The position numbers were made by a program, and so were the translations under genes. The notes below the pieces were generated by a model. The model was not told where the DNA came from and did no database searches. It saw only the letters and a list, made by a program, of their open reading frames with translations. A stretch of 64,000 nucleotides of DNA from Flavobacteriaceae bacterium (GTDB lineage Bacteria; Bacteroidota; Bacteroidia; Flavobacteriales; Flavobacteriaceae): positions 115,946 to 179,945 of the forward strand of contig JABHSQ010000020.1 in NCBI GenBank assembly GCA_018669795.1, read 5' to 3'. Numbering within the stretch: the first letter of the stretch is position 1; every line of letters begins with the position of its first letter. Positions 55,192-63,728 of this stretch are shown here, in pieces.

Positions 55192-55279
55192 GTAAAATCG
55201 TAATTATTTCTGCTTTATTTTTAAGAACGTTTATAACTTACTGTTGTTCAGGTAATTATAATTTAAGTTTTTTTGAAAT

Positions 55280-55852
55280 TTATAGTTTCTTAGGAACCCA
55301 CTTAATTTCATCGACTTGTAGATCATTAGTCAATTTTCGTGCCAGCACAAATAAATAATCAGATAACCTATTTAAATACTTTAAAACAAGGCTATCTATA
55401 GGTTCTTGCTCGTTTAAAAAAGTAGCTAAACGTTCTGCGCGACGGCAAATACAACGTGCTACGTGACAATGTGACACGGTAGGATGTCCTCCGGGAAGAA
55501 TAAAATTCGTCATGGGAGGGAGGATTTCATTCATTCGATCCATTTCAGATTCTAGAAGTTGAATATCATCTTCATCAATTCTTGGAATATTTAACCGTTC
55601 CTTTCCATTTTTTAGTTTTTCCTTTTCTGGATCGGTTGCTAATATAGCTCCCAATGTAAATAATCGCTCTTGTAGATGAGTTAATATCTCTTTAGTGTGA
55701 GTATCCATTTCTTGATCTCGAACCAATCCAATATAGGAGTTTAATTCATCTACCGTTCCATAACTTTCAATGCGAATATGATGTTTAGGTACTCTTGTTC
55801 CTCCATATAATGCAGTGGTACCTTTATCTCCAGTTTTTGTGTATATTTTCAT
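55280..55852 (-). CDS. PduO-type corrinoid adenosyltransferase
   Basis: Transfers adenosine from ATP to cob(I)alamin, making the cofactor used by IcmF and methylmalonyl-CoA mutase. 190 residues. KIYTKTGDKGTTALYGG at the N-terminus is the ATP-binding signature, and VARCICRRAER with LNRLSDYLFVLAR in the C-terminal helical bundle are typical. Its start codon overlaps the stop of the preceding small gene by four bases (ATGA), so translation is probably coupled. Confidence 0.93.
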   Translation of the reverse strand: MKIYTKTGDKGTTALYGGTRVPKHHIRIESYGTVDELNSYIGLVRDQEMDTHTKEILTHLQERLFTLGAILATDPEKEKLKNGKERLNIPRIDEDDIQLLESEMDRMNEILPPMTNFILPGGHPTVSHCHVARCICRRAERLATFLNEQEPIDSLVLKYLNRLSDYLFVLARKLTNDLQVDEIKWVPKKL

Positions 55853-56016
55853 GATGGTTGGTCTTTTTTCTTGTCGTAATAACTTTTTCGGAAACTCTTT
55901 CTGTTTCTAGTGCGATTTTTTTTTGTGTTGTGCCTGTTCCAAAAATAGAGTAAGGCTAGTAATCCAAAACCGCTACCGATTAAAAGAATAGGATTTGAAA
56001 GATTGAAAGAATCCAT
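55849..56016 (-). CDS. 55-aa single-helix membrane protein coupled to the adenosyltransferase
   Basis: ATG at 56016 to TGA at 55849. It encodes one transmembrane helix (about residues 10-27, PILLIGSGFGLLALLYFW) and a very basic tail (RHNTKKNRTRNRKSFRKS, then YYDKKK). The stop overlaps the adenosyltransferase start as ATGA, the same coupling seen in other operons of this window, which makes it more than a chance frame. Function unknown. Confidence 0.68.
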   Translation of the reverse strand: MDSFNLSNPILLIGSGFGLLALLYFWNRHNTKKNRTRNRKSFRKSYYDKKKDQPS

Positions 56017-56219
56017 AAAGAGTAATTAACTTAAAAATACTGTTGTTCAATATAAGACTTTAGACCGCTACGCTGTTAGATATTAGATCTTGATTATTTT
56101 AAATAAAAATTTGTTGAATTCACTAAATTTAGGAAGCAATTTCAAAATAGTTAAAGTTAGCAATAATGGTTGTTTTAAATTTAATAAAAATAATCATACA
56201 AATATAGAATATTATAAGC

Positions 56220-56906
56220 TTATTGGTTTCTTATATCGCTTGAAACCATCCCATCAACTAATCTAATTACTCGGTGTGCGTATTTTGCGATATCTTCTTC
56301 GTGTGTTACAATAATAACGGTGTTCCCTTTTTTATGAATATCATCAAAAAGCACCATAATTTCTAGGGATGTTTTAGAATCTAAATTTCCTGTAGGTTCA
56401 TCTGCTAAAATAATGGAGGGTTTATTTACTAATGCTCTACCAATAGCAACACGTTGTCTTTGTCCTCCAGACAATTGACTCGGCTTGTGGTCCATTCTGT
56501 CAGCCAAGCCAACATTTGTTAATACTTTTTCAGCACGATTTTTTCGTTCTTCTTTTGTAGCTCCTGCATAAACCATTGGCAATGCTACATTGTCCAATGC
56601 TGTGGTCCTTGGTAATAAATTAAAAGTTTGAAAAACAAAACCTATTTCTTTGTTTCTAATTTCAGCAAGTTCATCTTGTGACATATTACTTACATCTTTT
56701 CCGTTTAATTCGTAGGTTCCGTCAGTTGGAGTATCTAAGCATCCTAAAAGGTTCATTAAAGTAGATTTTCCAGAGCCAGAAGGTCCCATTAATGCTACAT
56801 ATTCACCACGTTCGATTTCTAAATCGATTCCTTTTAAAACTTTTACAAGTTCATTTCCTAATGGGAAATTTCTTATAATTCCTCTAATTTTTATAACTAA
56901 ACTCAT
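56220..56906 (-). CDS. ABC transporter ATPase, LolD/MacB type
   Basis: 228 residues. Walker [11 protein letters not shown]-loop [11 protein letters not shown], signature LSGGQRQR, Walker [13 protein letters not shown] and H-loop VTHEED are all canonical. The [11 protein letters not shown] stretch is typical of the LolD/MacB group, which powers lipoprotein release or tripartite export. No permease gene adjoins, so the partner is elsewhere. The 200 bases upstream of its stop side (56017-56219) hold no gene. Confidence 0.9.
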   Translation of the reverse strand: MSLVIKIRGIIRNFPLGNELVKVLKGIDLEIERGEYVALMGPSGSGKSTLMNLLGCLDTPTDGTYELNGKDVSNMSQDELAEIRNKEIGFVFQTFNLLPRTTALDNVALPMVYAGATKEERKNRAEKVLTNVGLADRMDHKPSQLSGGQRQRVAIGRALVNKPSIILADEPTGNLDSKTSLEIMVLFDDIHKKGNTVIIVTHEEDIAKYAHRVIRLVDGMVSSDIRNQ

Positions 56907-56976
56907 TTTTTTATAGTGAATTTTAACGTTTGCAAGATACTAGTTTTCTACATAAGACGCAGATGCTAGTTGCTTG

Positions 56977-57750
56977 TTACACTCTAATTGTAAAATGTTG
57001 TTTTTGTTGTTCTTTCCTGAAAAAGACAATCCCCCAATAAAAGGTGTCTATACTAACGGTAACTTTCGGATGTTCTTTTATTTGATTCCAAGCTTCTGTC
57101 ATATCAACATCCCAATAAATATGATTAAATATTAAAAGAGAATCATTGTTAATTCGATTTAATAAATATTCGAAATACTGAAGCGTATTCTTTTTATTAT
57201 GATTCCCATCGATATAAACTAAGTCATAAGAATCTGATAAATTCTTATTAAAAAAATATTCAAAAGGAGCATTCTGTAATTGAATAGTTGATAAATGGTA
57301 TTTGTTGAAAATCGCTTCAGAAACTTTAGCGGTATTCTTGCAACCTTCTACCGCAGTAATTTTATTGGAATCATTTACAAAAGCCATTGATGCTGTTCCT
57401 AAACCTAAAAAAGTTCCTAATTCTAAGACTGTTTTTGACTTAAAATAATTAGTGATTCTAAAAAGTAATTTCTGCCTTTTAAAAGAAATACCTGCGTTTT
57501 TTGCAATGGAGGATATTTTCCTAGTATTGGATTTAAAAACACGTGATTCCGCTCCAAAATCTGTTATTTCTACAGTATCTGAATTCTGTAAAAGTTCGTT
57601 TCTAAACGCTTTTATTTTTTGATATTCGGAATAATATTTTTTATCATAAAAACAAGTTGTCACTAAATCGTACACAAAAGGGGAGTGAACCCCATGCTGA
57701 TTTGAAGATTTTAATAAAAAATTGAGGTATGATTTAATTTGATACCACAT
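56977..57750 (-). CDS. Class I SAM-dependent methyltransferase
   Basis: 257 residues. An N-terminal helical part (with NQHGVHSPFVYDLVT near 17-32, a feature of a flavobacterial subgroup) is followed by a Rossmann domain: VLELGTFLGLGTASMA (SAM-binding motif I, near 115-130), ITAVEGCK, and YDLVYIDGNHNKK (motif near 175-187), resembling O-methyltransferases. The substrate is unknown. It lies 14 bases after the M14 peptidase gene and is probably co-transcribed with it. Confidence 0.85.
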   Translation of the reverse strand: MWYQIKSYLNFLLKSSNQHGVHSPFVYDLVTTCFYDKKYYSEYQKIKAFRNELLQNSDTVEITDFGAESRVFKSNTRKISSIAKNAGISFKRQKLLFRITNYFKSKTVLELGTFLGLGTASMAFVNDSNKITAVEGCKNTAKVSEAIFNKYHLSTIQLQNAPFEYFFNKNLSDSYDLVYIDGNHNKKNTLQYFEYLLNRINNDSLLIFNHIYWDVDMTEAWNQIKEHPKVTVSIDTFYWGIVFFRKEQQKQHFTIRV

Positions 57751-57764
57751 TTAATAAAAATAGA

Positions 57765-60251
57765 TTAAATAATAATTTTATTGTTATTGACAAAGAAAAT
57801 AGAGTTCACCAGGAATAGCTTTCCATTTTCCCAGAATGATCTAAATAAAACATCGTCCACTAAATAAATAACACTTCCACGACCCATTCTTTTTTCAGCA
57901 AAAACAATCGAGTTTTTAAGTCCTTTTTTAGCTTCTTTACCAGAAAAACCTGAAACACTCACAGCATCTCCTTTAATATAACCTACGTTATACCCTGAAT
58001 CTAAGAATTTATATGATTCCTTGCCTTGTTTTAAACTATAATAAATGTTATTATAACCAAAAGCCATCGGATGTGAATTATCTATTGTTATTTTATAGAC
58101 ACTTCCAGTAATAAAGTTTTTTACATTATTAATTTCTCGTTGATCATAAGGTTGCAGTTTTGAATCTAAATCATCTTCTGTTTTCTCTTTTTCTACTTCA
58201 TTATTTATTGAAATTCCAAAACCTTCTTTATCATTAAATAAACTAACAGAGCTTCCCATAGCGATTAATTTTCCTCCTTTTTGAATCCAACTTTTAAGTG
58301 TTTTAATACTATCTTCATCAAGGGCTTCCCAATAATAAGTTTCAGGAAGAATTAATACATCGAATTGATCTAAAGAGCTAGTTCTAAAATCATCCGTATC
58401 AATCGATGTAAGAGGGTATTTTAATTCTGTTTCAAAAAAGTGCCAAATAGCTCCATAGCTAAGTGAAGAAACACCTTCCCCTTTTAATAAGGCAATTCGT
58501 TGTTTGTTTACTAATTTAATATCTGGCGAACCAAAATCTGTTCCATTATCTGAAAAACTAGATGGTGTAGCCACTAATTTACGGTGTTGCTTATTAGCAA
58601 TATCGGTCACTATTTTATCAAAATCTACCTTTTTTTTATTATCGCTTTTCGTTATAATTAGACTGCCTCTATCAAAAGGAATACTATTAAAACTCAATTC
58701 TTTTTCAGAAAAACGCACTTTGATATCGTTCTGTAACAGTTCTATTAAAAAAGCAGCATCGTTTATACTGTTCCATTTACTAATATAACCCACAGATTTT
58801 GGGGATGGTTTGTTGTATACTGCAGTGCTAATTTTAATCTCATTAGCTTCTAATAAACGCTTGCTTGCAACAGTTTCTAGGCCGTAAGCATAGGGTAAAC
58901 TCCAAGAAGTAATGTCATAGGTTAAAGGATTGCTTAATTTAGCATCTGGTTCGAACAAGACTTTTACCATTTTTCCTTTTGCTTGATCAGTACTTACAAT
59001 AATTCCATTTTCAGCGTTAATAGAACCGTTTTTTTGAGTTCCATAATGATATCCTGAAACATTTTTATCAATAGAATATCCCCACTTTATTTCATGTTTG
59101 TCTAATAAATTAGTGAGTTTTTTTAATTTATCTGAATTGCCATTTAATACGTAACTCTTATACCTTAACTTGTCGTTATTAAAATAGGTTTTAAATTCTT
59201 TATTTAGTTTTTCAGTATTTTTTGAAGCTACTTCAACGGTAGATAGGCCTGCAGTTGTATGATGTTGCATTCGGTCTACTAAAGTCAATACCGTATCTTC
59301 GTCAGTATTAACTCCCAGTCCAGCCCTCCCGTGTCCAGCTTGCTCATAGGTCATCCCGATAGCTCCCATAAACATCGGGTAGGTGTCTCCATAACTTGGA
59401 TATAATAAATCGAATCGTTCTCTTGTAAAAAACAACCATCCTTCGCGATCAAAATACTTTGCATGGTTTTTACCTATTTGATCTTGGAAATCTCGTTGCC
59501 AATCTGAAATAACCTCATGGTAAGGCTCTGCTGCTGGAGCAAAATAATAAGGTTCGTTAATTCCTTGTTCGTGAAAATCTACATGAACGTGAGGCATCCA
59601 TTGGTTGTATAGCTTTAATCGTTGTGTAGTTTCTATTTGTGTTGCCCAAACCCAATCTCTATTTAAATCGAACAAATAATGGTTGGCTCTCCCTCCAGGC
59701 CAAGGTTCGTTATGCTCAGTAGCTACTTGTTTTACATCGTAAGGAGTCGCTTTTACTTGGTTGTACCAATTTACGTAACGATCGCGACCATCTGGATTGA
59801 TACAAGGGTCGATAATTACTAGCGTATTTTCTAACCATACTTGTTTCTTGGTAATAAGTATATATAGTGTTTGCATGGCAGCTTCTGAACTAGAAGCCTC
59901 ATTACCGTGTACGTTATAGCTTAACCAAACAATCGATTTTTCAGGATTGACATCTCCATCTATGATTCCTGCATTTTTAAGATGATTGGTTCTAATCGTT
60001 TCTAAGTTATTCAAATTATCCTTGGAAGAAACAATCGCATAGGTTAATTGTCTTCGTTCATTTGTTTTTCCATAGGTATCATAAATAACTAGCTTACTGT
60101 TAGCAGCTAGGTACTCAAAATAATTAACTACCTCTGCGTGACGCGTAAATTGAGTTCCTAACTCATATCCTAAAAACTCGGAGGGCGATTTAATTTGAGC
60201 GTTGATGGATGTTGAAATAAAAAGAAATAAAAGAGTCAAGTAACGAATCAT
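57765..60251 (-). CDS. M14 family zinc carboxypeptidase, exported
   Basis: I start at the ATG at 60251, which opens a signal peptide (MIRYLTLLFLFISTSINAQ); the frame from 60302 would add 17 residues before it. 828 residues. Zinc ligands: HGNEASSSE (His and Glu, near 92) and the His in HVDFHEQG; CINPDGRDR and the catalytic Glu in TYEQAGHGRAG also fit M14. The C-terminal half contains a glutamine-amidotransferase-like fold (VLILPETYYWEAL, GGKLIAMGSS). Probably digests peptides or modified amino acids in the periplasm or outside. Confidence 0.9.
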   Translation of the reverse strand: MIRYLTLLFLFISTSINAQIKSPSEFLGYELGTQFTRHAEVVNYFEYLAANSKLVIYDTYGKTNERRQLTYAIVSSKDNLNNLETIRTNHLKNAGIIDGDVNPEKSIVWLSYNVHGNEASSSEAAMQTLYILITKKQVWLENTLVIIDPCINPDGRDRYVNWYNQVKATPYDVKQVATEHNEPWPGGRANHYLFDLNRDWVWATQIETTQRLKLYNQWMPHVHVDFHEQGINEPYYFAPAAEPYHEVISDWQRDFQDQIGKNHAKYFDREGWLFFTRERFDLLYPSYGDTYPMFMGAIGMTYEQAGHGRAGLGVNTDEDTVLTLVDRMQHHTTAGLSTVEVASKNTEKLNKEFKTYFNNDKLRYKSYVLNGNSDKLKKLTNLLDKHEIKWGYSIDKNVSGYHYGTQKNGSINAENGIIVSTDQAKGKMVKVLFEPDAKLSNPLTYDITSWSLPYAYGLETVASKRLLEANEIKISTAVYNKPSPKSVGYISKWNSINDAAFLIELLQNDIKVRFSEKELSFNSIPFDRGSLIITKSDNKKKVDFDKIVTDIANKQHRKLVATPSSFSDNGTDFGSPDIKLVNKQRIALLKGEGVSSLSYGAIWHFFETELKYPLTSIDTDDFRTSSLDQFDVLILPETYYWEALDEDSIKTLKSWIQKGGKLIAMGSSVSLFNDKEGFGISINNEVEKEKTEDDLDSKLQPYDQREINNVKNFITGSVYKITIDNSHPMAFGYNNIYYSLKQGKESYKFLDSGYNVGYIKGDAVSVSGFSGKEAKKGLKNSIVFAEKRMGRGSVIYLVDDVLFRSFWENGKLFLVNSIFFVNNNKIII

Positions 60252-60385
60252 GGTTTGTTTTTTATTAAGTGACTGCAATTTATAAAATGTTTTACATTTC
60301 ACCCTATATATTTTTTAATTAACATTCTCTTGCAAAACACTATTAAGGATTTTGTATTTTTACGACAGATATTGCAAACTATTTT

Positions 60386-61981
60386 ATGTCGATAACACAC
60401 ATACCTTATAAAAACACGGGATACTTTTCATCGTTAATGGTTGATTATATAGCTGAAAAAGAAGCGTTAGCACCTTTTTACCACCGTTTTCCTATGATTA
60501 ATAATTTTAAAGCCCAATTAGTAGAAAAGAGTAGGTCTTTTAAAAAGGAAAACAGGAAGGTATTGGTAGCTAGTTTAAATAAGCAATACCAAGATTTTGA
60601 CATTTCTGAAGCAACAAAAAGCAATATCAATTCACTTTTAAGTAAGCATACCTATACCATTACTACAGGTCATCAACTTAATTTATTTACGGGACCTTTA
60701 TATTTTTTATATAAAATAGTTTCGGTGATTAATTTATCGGAACAATTAAATAAAAAATATTCCAATCATCATTTTGTACCCGTTTATTGGATGGCAACCG
60801 AAGACCATGATTTTGAGGAGATTAATTATTTTAACCTCTATGGCAAAAAAGTAGCTTGGGATCACGAAAGTGGTGGAGCCGTTGGAGCTTTAAAAACCGA
60901 TGGACTGGAACAGTTATTGGTAAATTTAAAAACTAAAATAGGAACAAGTGAAAATGCTAAAAAACTCATTGACTTGTTTTATGAAGCTTATTTACAACAC
61001 AAGAACCTAAGTGATGCTACCCGTTATTTGTCCAATCAATTGTTTGCGGAATATGGACTCGTTATTGTTGATGGGAATCATACCGAACTGAAAAAAGAAT
61101 TTACTCCTTTTGCAAAAAAAGAACTGTTAGATAAAGCTTCATTTTCAATCATTAATAAAACGACTGAGCAATTAGAAGTCATCGGTTATAACAAGCAAGT
61201 ACAGCCTAGAGAAATCAATTTATTTTATATTATTAAAGGAATCCGAGAACGGATTATAGAGGAAGAAGGAAGTTTTAAAATTAATAATACGGACATTTTT
61301 TTTAACAAGAAAGAACTATTAAATGAGCTCGAAGAATTCCCAGAACGATTTTCACCCAATGCTTTATTAAGACCTCTTTTTCAAGAAGTGGTATTGCCTA
61401 ATTTGTGTTATGTAGGTGGGGGTGGAGAATTGGCTTACTGGTTCCAACTAAAAGATTATTTTAAAAGTGTAGCAGTAACTTTTCCTATTTTATTATTGCG
61501 AAATTCAGTTTTGTTAGTTCCGAAAAAACTTACTAAGAAATTAGAAAAACTAAATGAAACTATCGAGGCGTTGTTTTTAAATACTGATGATTTAGAGAAA
61601 AAGCATACACAGCAGTTATCTACATTAAAAATTAATTTTACTCCCCAACGAGAACATTTAAAAAAACAATTTATAGACTTGTATGCATTGGCAAAACAAA
61701 CCGATGCCTCTTTTTTAGGAGCCGTTAGTGCCCAAGAAAAAAAGCAACTTAACGGTTTGAATCATTTAGAAAAAAGATTGTTAAAAGCAGAAAAACGGAA
61801 ACTAAAAGACCAAATACAACGCTTAACTTCTATCCAAAAACAATTATTCCCTAAGAAAAGCCTACAAGAACGTCTGGTTAATTTCTCTGAGTTTTATCTG
61901 GAACATGGAGATCAGTTAATACCGCAATTAAAAAAACAATTGGATCCGCTTTGTCACCAATTTACAGTGTTGGAGGTTTAA
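60386..61981 (+). CDS. bshC: Bacillithiol biosynthesis cysteine-adding enzyme BshC
   Basis: Adds cysteine to glucosaminyl-malate, the last step to the thiol bacillithiol. 531 residues, usual length. TTGHQLNLFTGPLYFLYK (near 97-114), VYWMATEDHDFEEIN, SPNALLRPLFQE and CYVGGGGELAYW are typical. The C-terminus is a long Lys/Leu-rich coiled coil (about 395-510). A TTG (60330) and TATTTTTA (60355) with 22-base spacing could be the promoter, though the last base differs from consensus. BshA and BshB are not in the window. Confidence 0.95.
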   Translation: MSITHIPYKNTGYFSSLMVDYIAEKEALAPFYHRFPMINNFKAQLVEKSRSFKKENRKVLVASLNKQYQDFDISEATKSNINSLLSKHTYTITTGHQLNLFTGPLYFLYKIVSVINLSEQLNKKYSNHHFVPVYWMATEDHDFEEINYFNLYGKKVAWDHESGGAVGALKTDGLEQLLVNLKTKIGTSENAKKLIDLFYEAYLQHKNLSDATRYLSNQLFAEYGLVIVDGNHTELKKEFTPFAKKELLDKASFSIINKTTEQLEVIGYNKQVQPREINLFYIIKGIRERIIEEEGSFKINNTDIFFNKKELLNELEEFPERFSPNALLRPLFQEVVLPNLCYVGGGGELAYWFQLKDYFKSVAVTFPILLLRNSVLLVPKKLTKKLEKLNETIEALFLNTDDLEKKHTQQLSTLKINFTPQREHLKKQFIDLYALAKQTDASFLGAVSAQEKKQLNGLNHLEKRLLKAEKRKLKDQIQRLTSIQKQLFPKKSLQERLVNFSEFYLEHGDQLIPQLKKQLDPLCHQFTVLEV

Positions 61982-61989
61982 TTTTTTTT

Positions 61990-62178
61990 AAATTCGCTTG
62001 TAATAATTCAACATCAATTGTAATAACTGCTTATGTAGATGATGCAACAGAGCTTTCAACTACAGCATATGCTGGAGATATTAACTATTGAAATGGAAGT
62101 GCTTGGCTAAACATACCTTCAACTTCAAACCAAGTAGCAGGTATTAAAACTATTATATCTTGGTGGAATGTTAATTAA
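61990..62178 (+). pseudogene. C-terminal remnant of a surface or tail-fibre-like protein
   Basis: A plus-strand frame with no start codon reads ITAYVDDATELSTTAYAGD, INY, then TGA (62089-62091), then NGSAWLNIPSTSNQVAGIK and TIISWWNVN-stop. If the TGA is read as Trp, the DNA encodes GDINYWNGSAWLNI, a motif common in repeat-rich secreted flavobacterial proteins of the form GDLxYWNGxxWxxV. This looks like the last 60 codons of such a gene, cut off on the left by bshC and carrying a TGG-to-TGA change. Confidence 0.6.
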
Positions 62179-62204
62179 AAAATAAAAATATAAAATTACT
62201 TTTT

Positions 62205-63374
62205 TTAAGCCCTACTAATTGAATCTAAGTATGCTTTCGGCGAAACATTATTGTGTTTTTTAAAAGAACTATAAAATGTATTATATGAAATAAATCCTAT
62301 TTCATTAGAAAGAGACTCCAAAGTGTTTTTTTCTAAGTAATTATCTTTTATTAGTATTTTTGCATCTTCTATTTTACAATATTTTTTATATTCTACATAA
62401 GGCTTGTTACAATGGTATTTAAAAATATAAACTAAATGACTCGTTGGAATATTTAAAGTTATTGATAAGTCTTTAATGGAAAAATTAGGATCTCTAAATG
62501 GGTGATTGGTGTTTATAAAATCTTCCATCTCTTGTATGTAAGGTGTAATTTTGGTTTCTATACCGATGGTTAATTTTTGATCTTGAAGATTTGTGACTTC
62601 AGGGGAGGCTAATTCCCATACACCTAAATTAAGTATTGTATTGTTTTGTATAGCTAATTTTTCTTCTAGTTTAGGGTACCCATAAAGAATTTCTGGATGA
62701 ATTAAAATTTTAATATAAATAATTAACCAGAGTACAACAGCAAATAGCACATAAGAGAAACCTGGTGAGTTGAAGGTTGAGTTGCTTCCTAAATAAACGG
62801 AAAATAATAATCTAAAGGCTAATAATAAAAATATAAAATAAAAAAACTGTGTCCAATTCTTAATTAAAAGGTAGTGCTTGTTGACAATTAACTCTGAATT
62901 CTTGTTGTTCCATAATTTTCGATTTAGCAATTGAAAAGATAAAATTAAATAAAATAATATAAAGAAGGTTAAGGCGCCAATTTGTATTAGATGGGAACTA
63001 TCTTGTGTAAACAGCACATACTTTTTTTGGAGGACTATATATAAAACATTAAAAATAGGATATGTAAAATGAAGGAGGTCTTTATAATTATATTGCCTGT
63101 TATCATTTACGAGTGATTTATAATACAAATAAAAGCATGGTACAGCAAACAAATAAATGGGGATAAGCCAATTAAAAGTAGTTTCAAATAAATTGGGGTG
63201 GTAAAGCTCATAAATGCCTTTGTGTATAAAACGAAAGGAGGATATCGTGAAAATAATTACTAAATATATATTTACTAAGGTATTCGATTTGTAAGAAAAA
63301 AGCAATAAAAATATAACAAGAACCCCTAAAAAACCAATAGCTATAAGAGAAAGATTTACAAAATATTCAATCAT
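62205..63374 (-). CDS. Membrane-bound AraC-type transcriptional regulator
   Basis: 389 residues. Six or seven transmembrane helices fill residues 1-240, and a cytoplasmic AraC-family DNA-binding domain (HTH_18) fills about 280-389: FSIKDLSITLNIPTSHLVYIF (first HTH; key part LSITLNIPTSHL) and ESLSNEIGFISYNTFYSSFKKH (second HTH), then SPKAYLDS. This is a one-component membrane sensor. It diverges from the surface-protein gene with a 354-base gap containing a direct repeat, and is therefore a candidate regulator of it. Confidence 0.88.
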   Translation of the reverse strand: MIEYFVNLSLIAIGFLGVLVIFLLLFSYKSNTLVNIYLVIIFTISSFRFIHKGIYELYHPNLFETTFNWLIPIYLFAVPCFYLYYKSLVNDNRQYNYKDLLHFTYPIFNVLYIVLQKKYVLFTQDSSHLIQIGALTFFILFYLILSFQLLNRKLWNNKNSELIVNKHYLLIKNWTQFFYFIFLLLAFRLLFSVYLGSNSTFNSPGFSYVLFAVVLWLIIYIKILIHPEILYGYPKLEEKLAIQNNTILNLGVWELASPEVTNLQDQKLTIGIETKITPYIQEMEDFINTNHPFRDPNFSIKDLSITLNIPTSHLVYIFKYHCNKPYVEYKKYCKIEDAKILIKDNYLEKNTLESLSNEIGFISYNTFYSSFKKHNNVSPKAYLDSISRA

Positions 63375-63728
63375 TAGATGTAATTAGTAAGAAATTTATT
63401 TAATGCAAAAATAATATAATATTTTGAATAATAACAAGATTTTAAAAGTTACTACTTTTTTAAAATTGATAAAAAAGACTTACTACTTTTTTAAAAGACT
63501 TACTCATACATTAGAAATATAAAAAAATTGATTTTAAATTAAAATTGAGTTTGTAGTTTTGTTAAAATTGACAATAGCTGCATCAAAAATATTTTATTGT
63601 ATCCTTCTTTCTTTTTATTTTTTTTCAAACCCATTTTTTAAAGCCCAAAGCCCAAAAAAAAATTACTTGTCACGTCCTTCTATTAGGTGTTTCATGAGAT
63701 TTAATTTTAACAAAAACATAAAGTACTA
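63375..63728. other. Intergenic region between AraC-type regulator and surface-protein gene
   Basis: 354 bases with no gene. Contents: the 31-bp-spaced direct repeat (separate entry), a possible promoter for the surface gene (TTG at 63568-63570, 19-base spacer, TATTTTAT at 63590-63597, imperfect -7) and the short tandem AAAGCCC-AAAGCCC near 63640-63653. The surface gene would have a leader of about 125 bases. Confidence 0.45.
63449..63496. promoter_or_regulatory. Direct repeat, candidate AraC-type operator
   Basis: The 17-mer TTACTACTTTTTTAAAA occurs at 63449-63465 and again, exactly, at 63480-63496: a period of 31 bases, about three helical turns. AAGACTTACT also recurs here. Same-face direct repeats are typical AraC-family sites, and the nearest gene (75 bases away) encodes one. 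Confidence 0.5.

Noticed and set aside
63432..63500. CRISPR-like repeats near the AraC-type gene
   Set aside because: Only two copies of a 17-mer with AT-rich spacer, no cas genes and no array.
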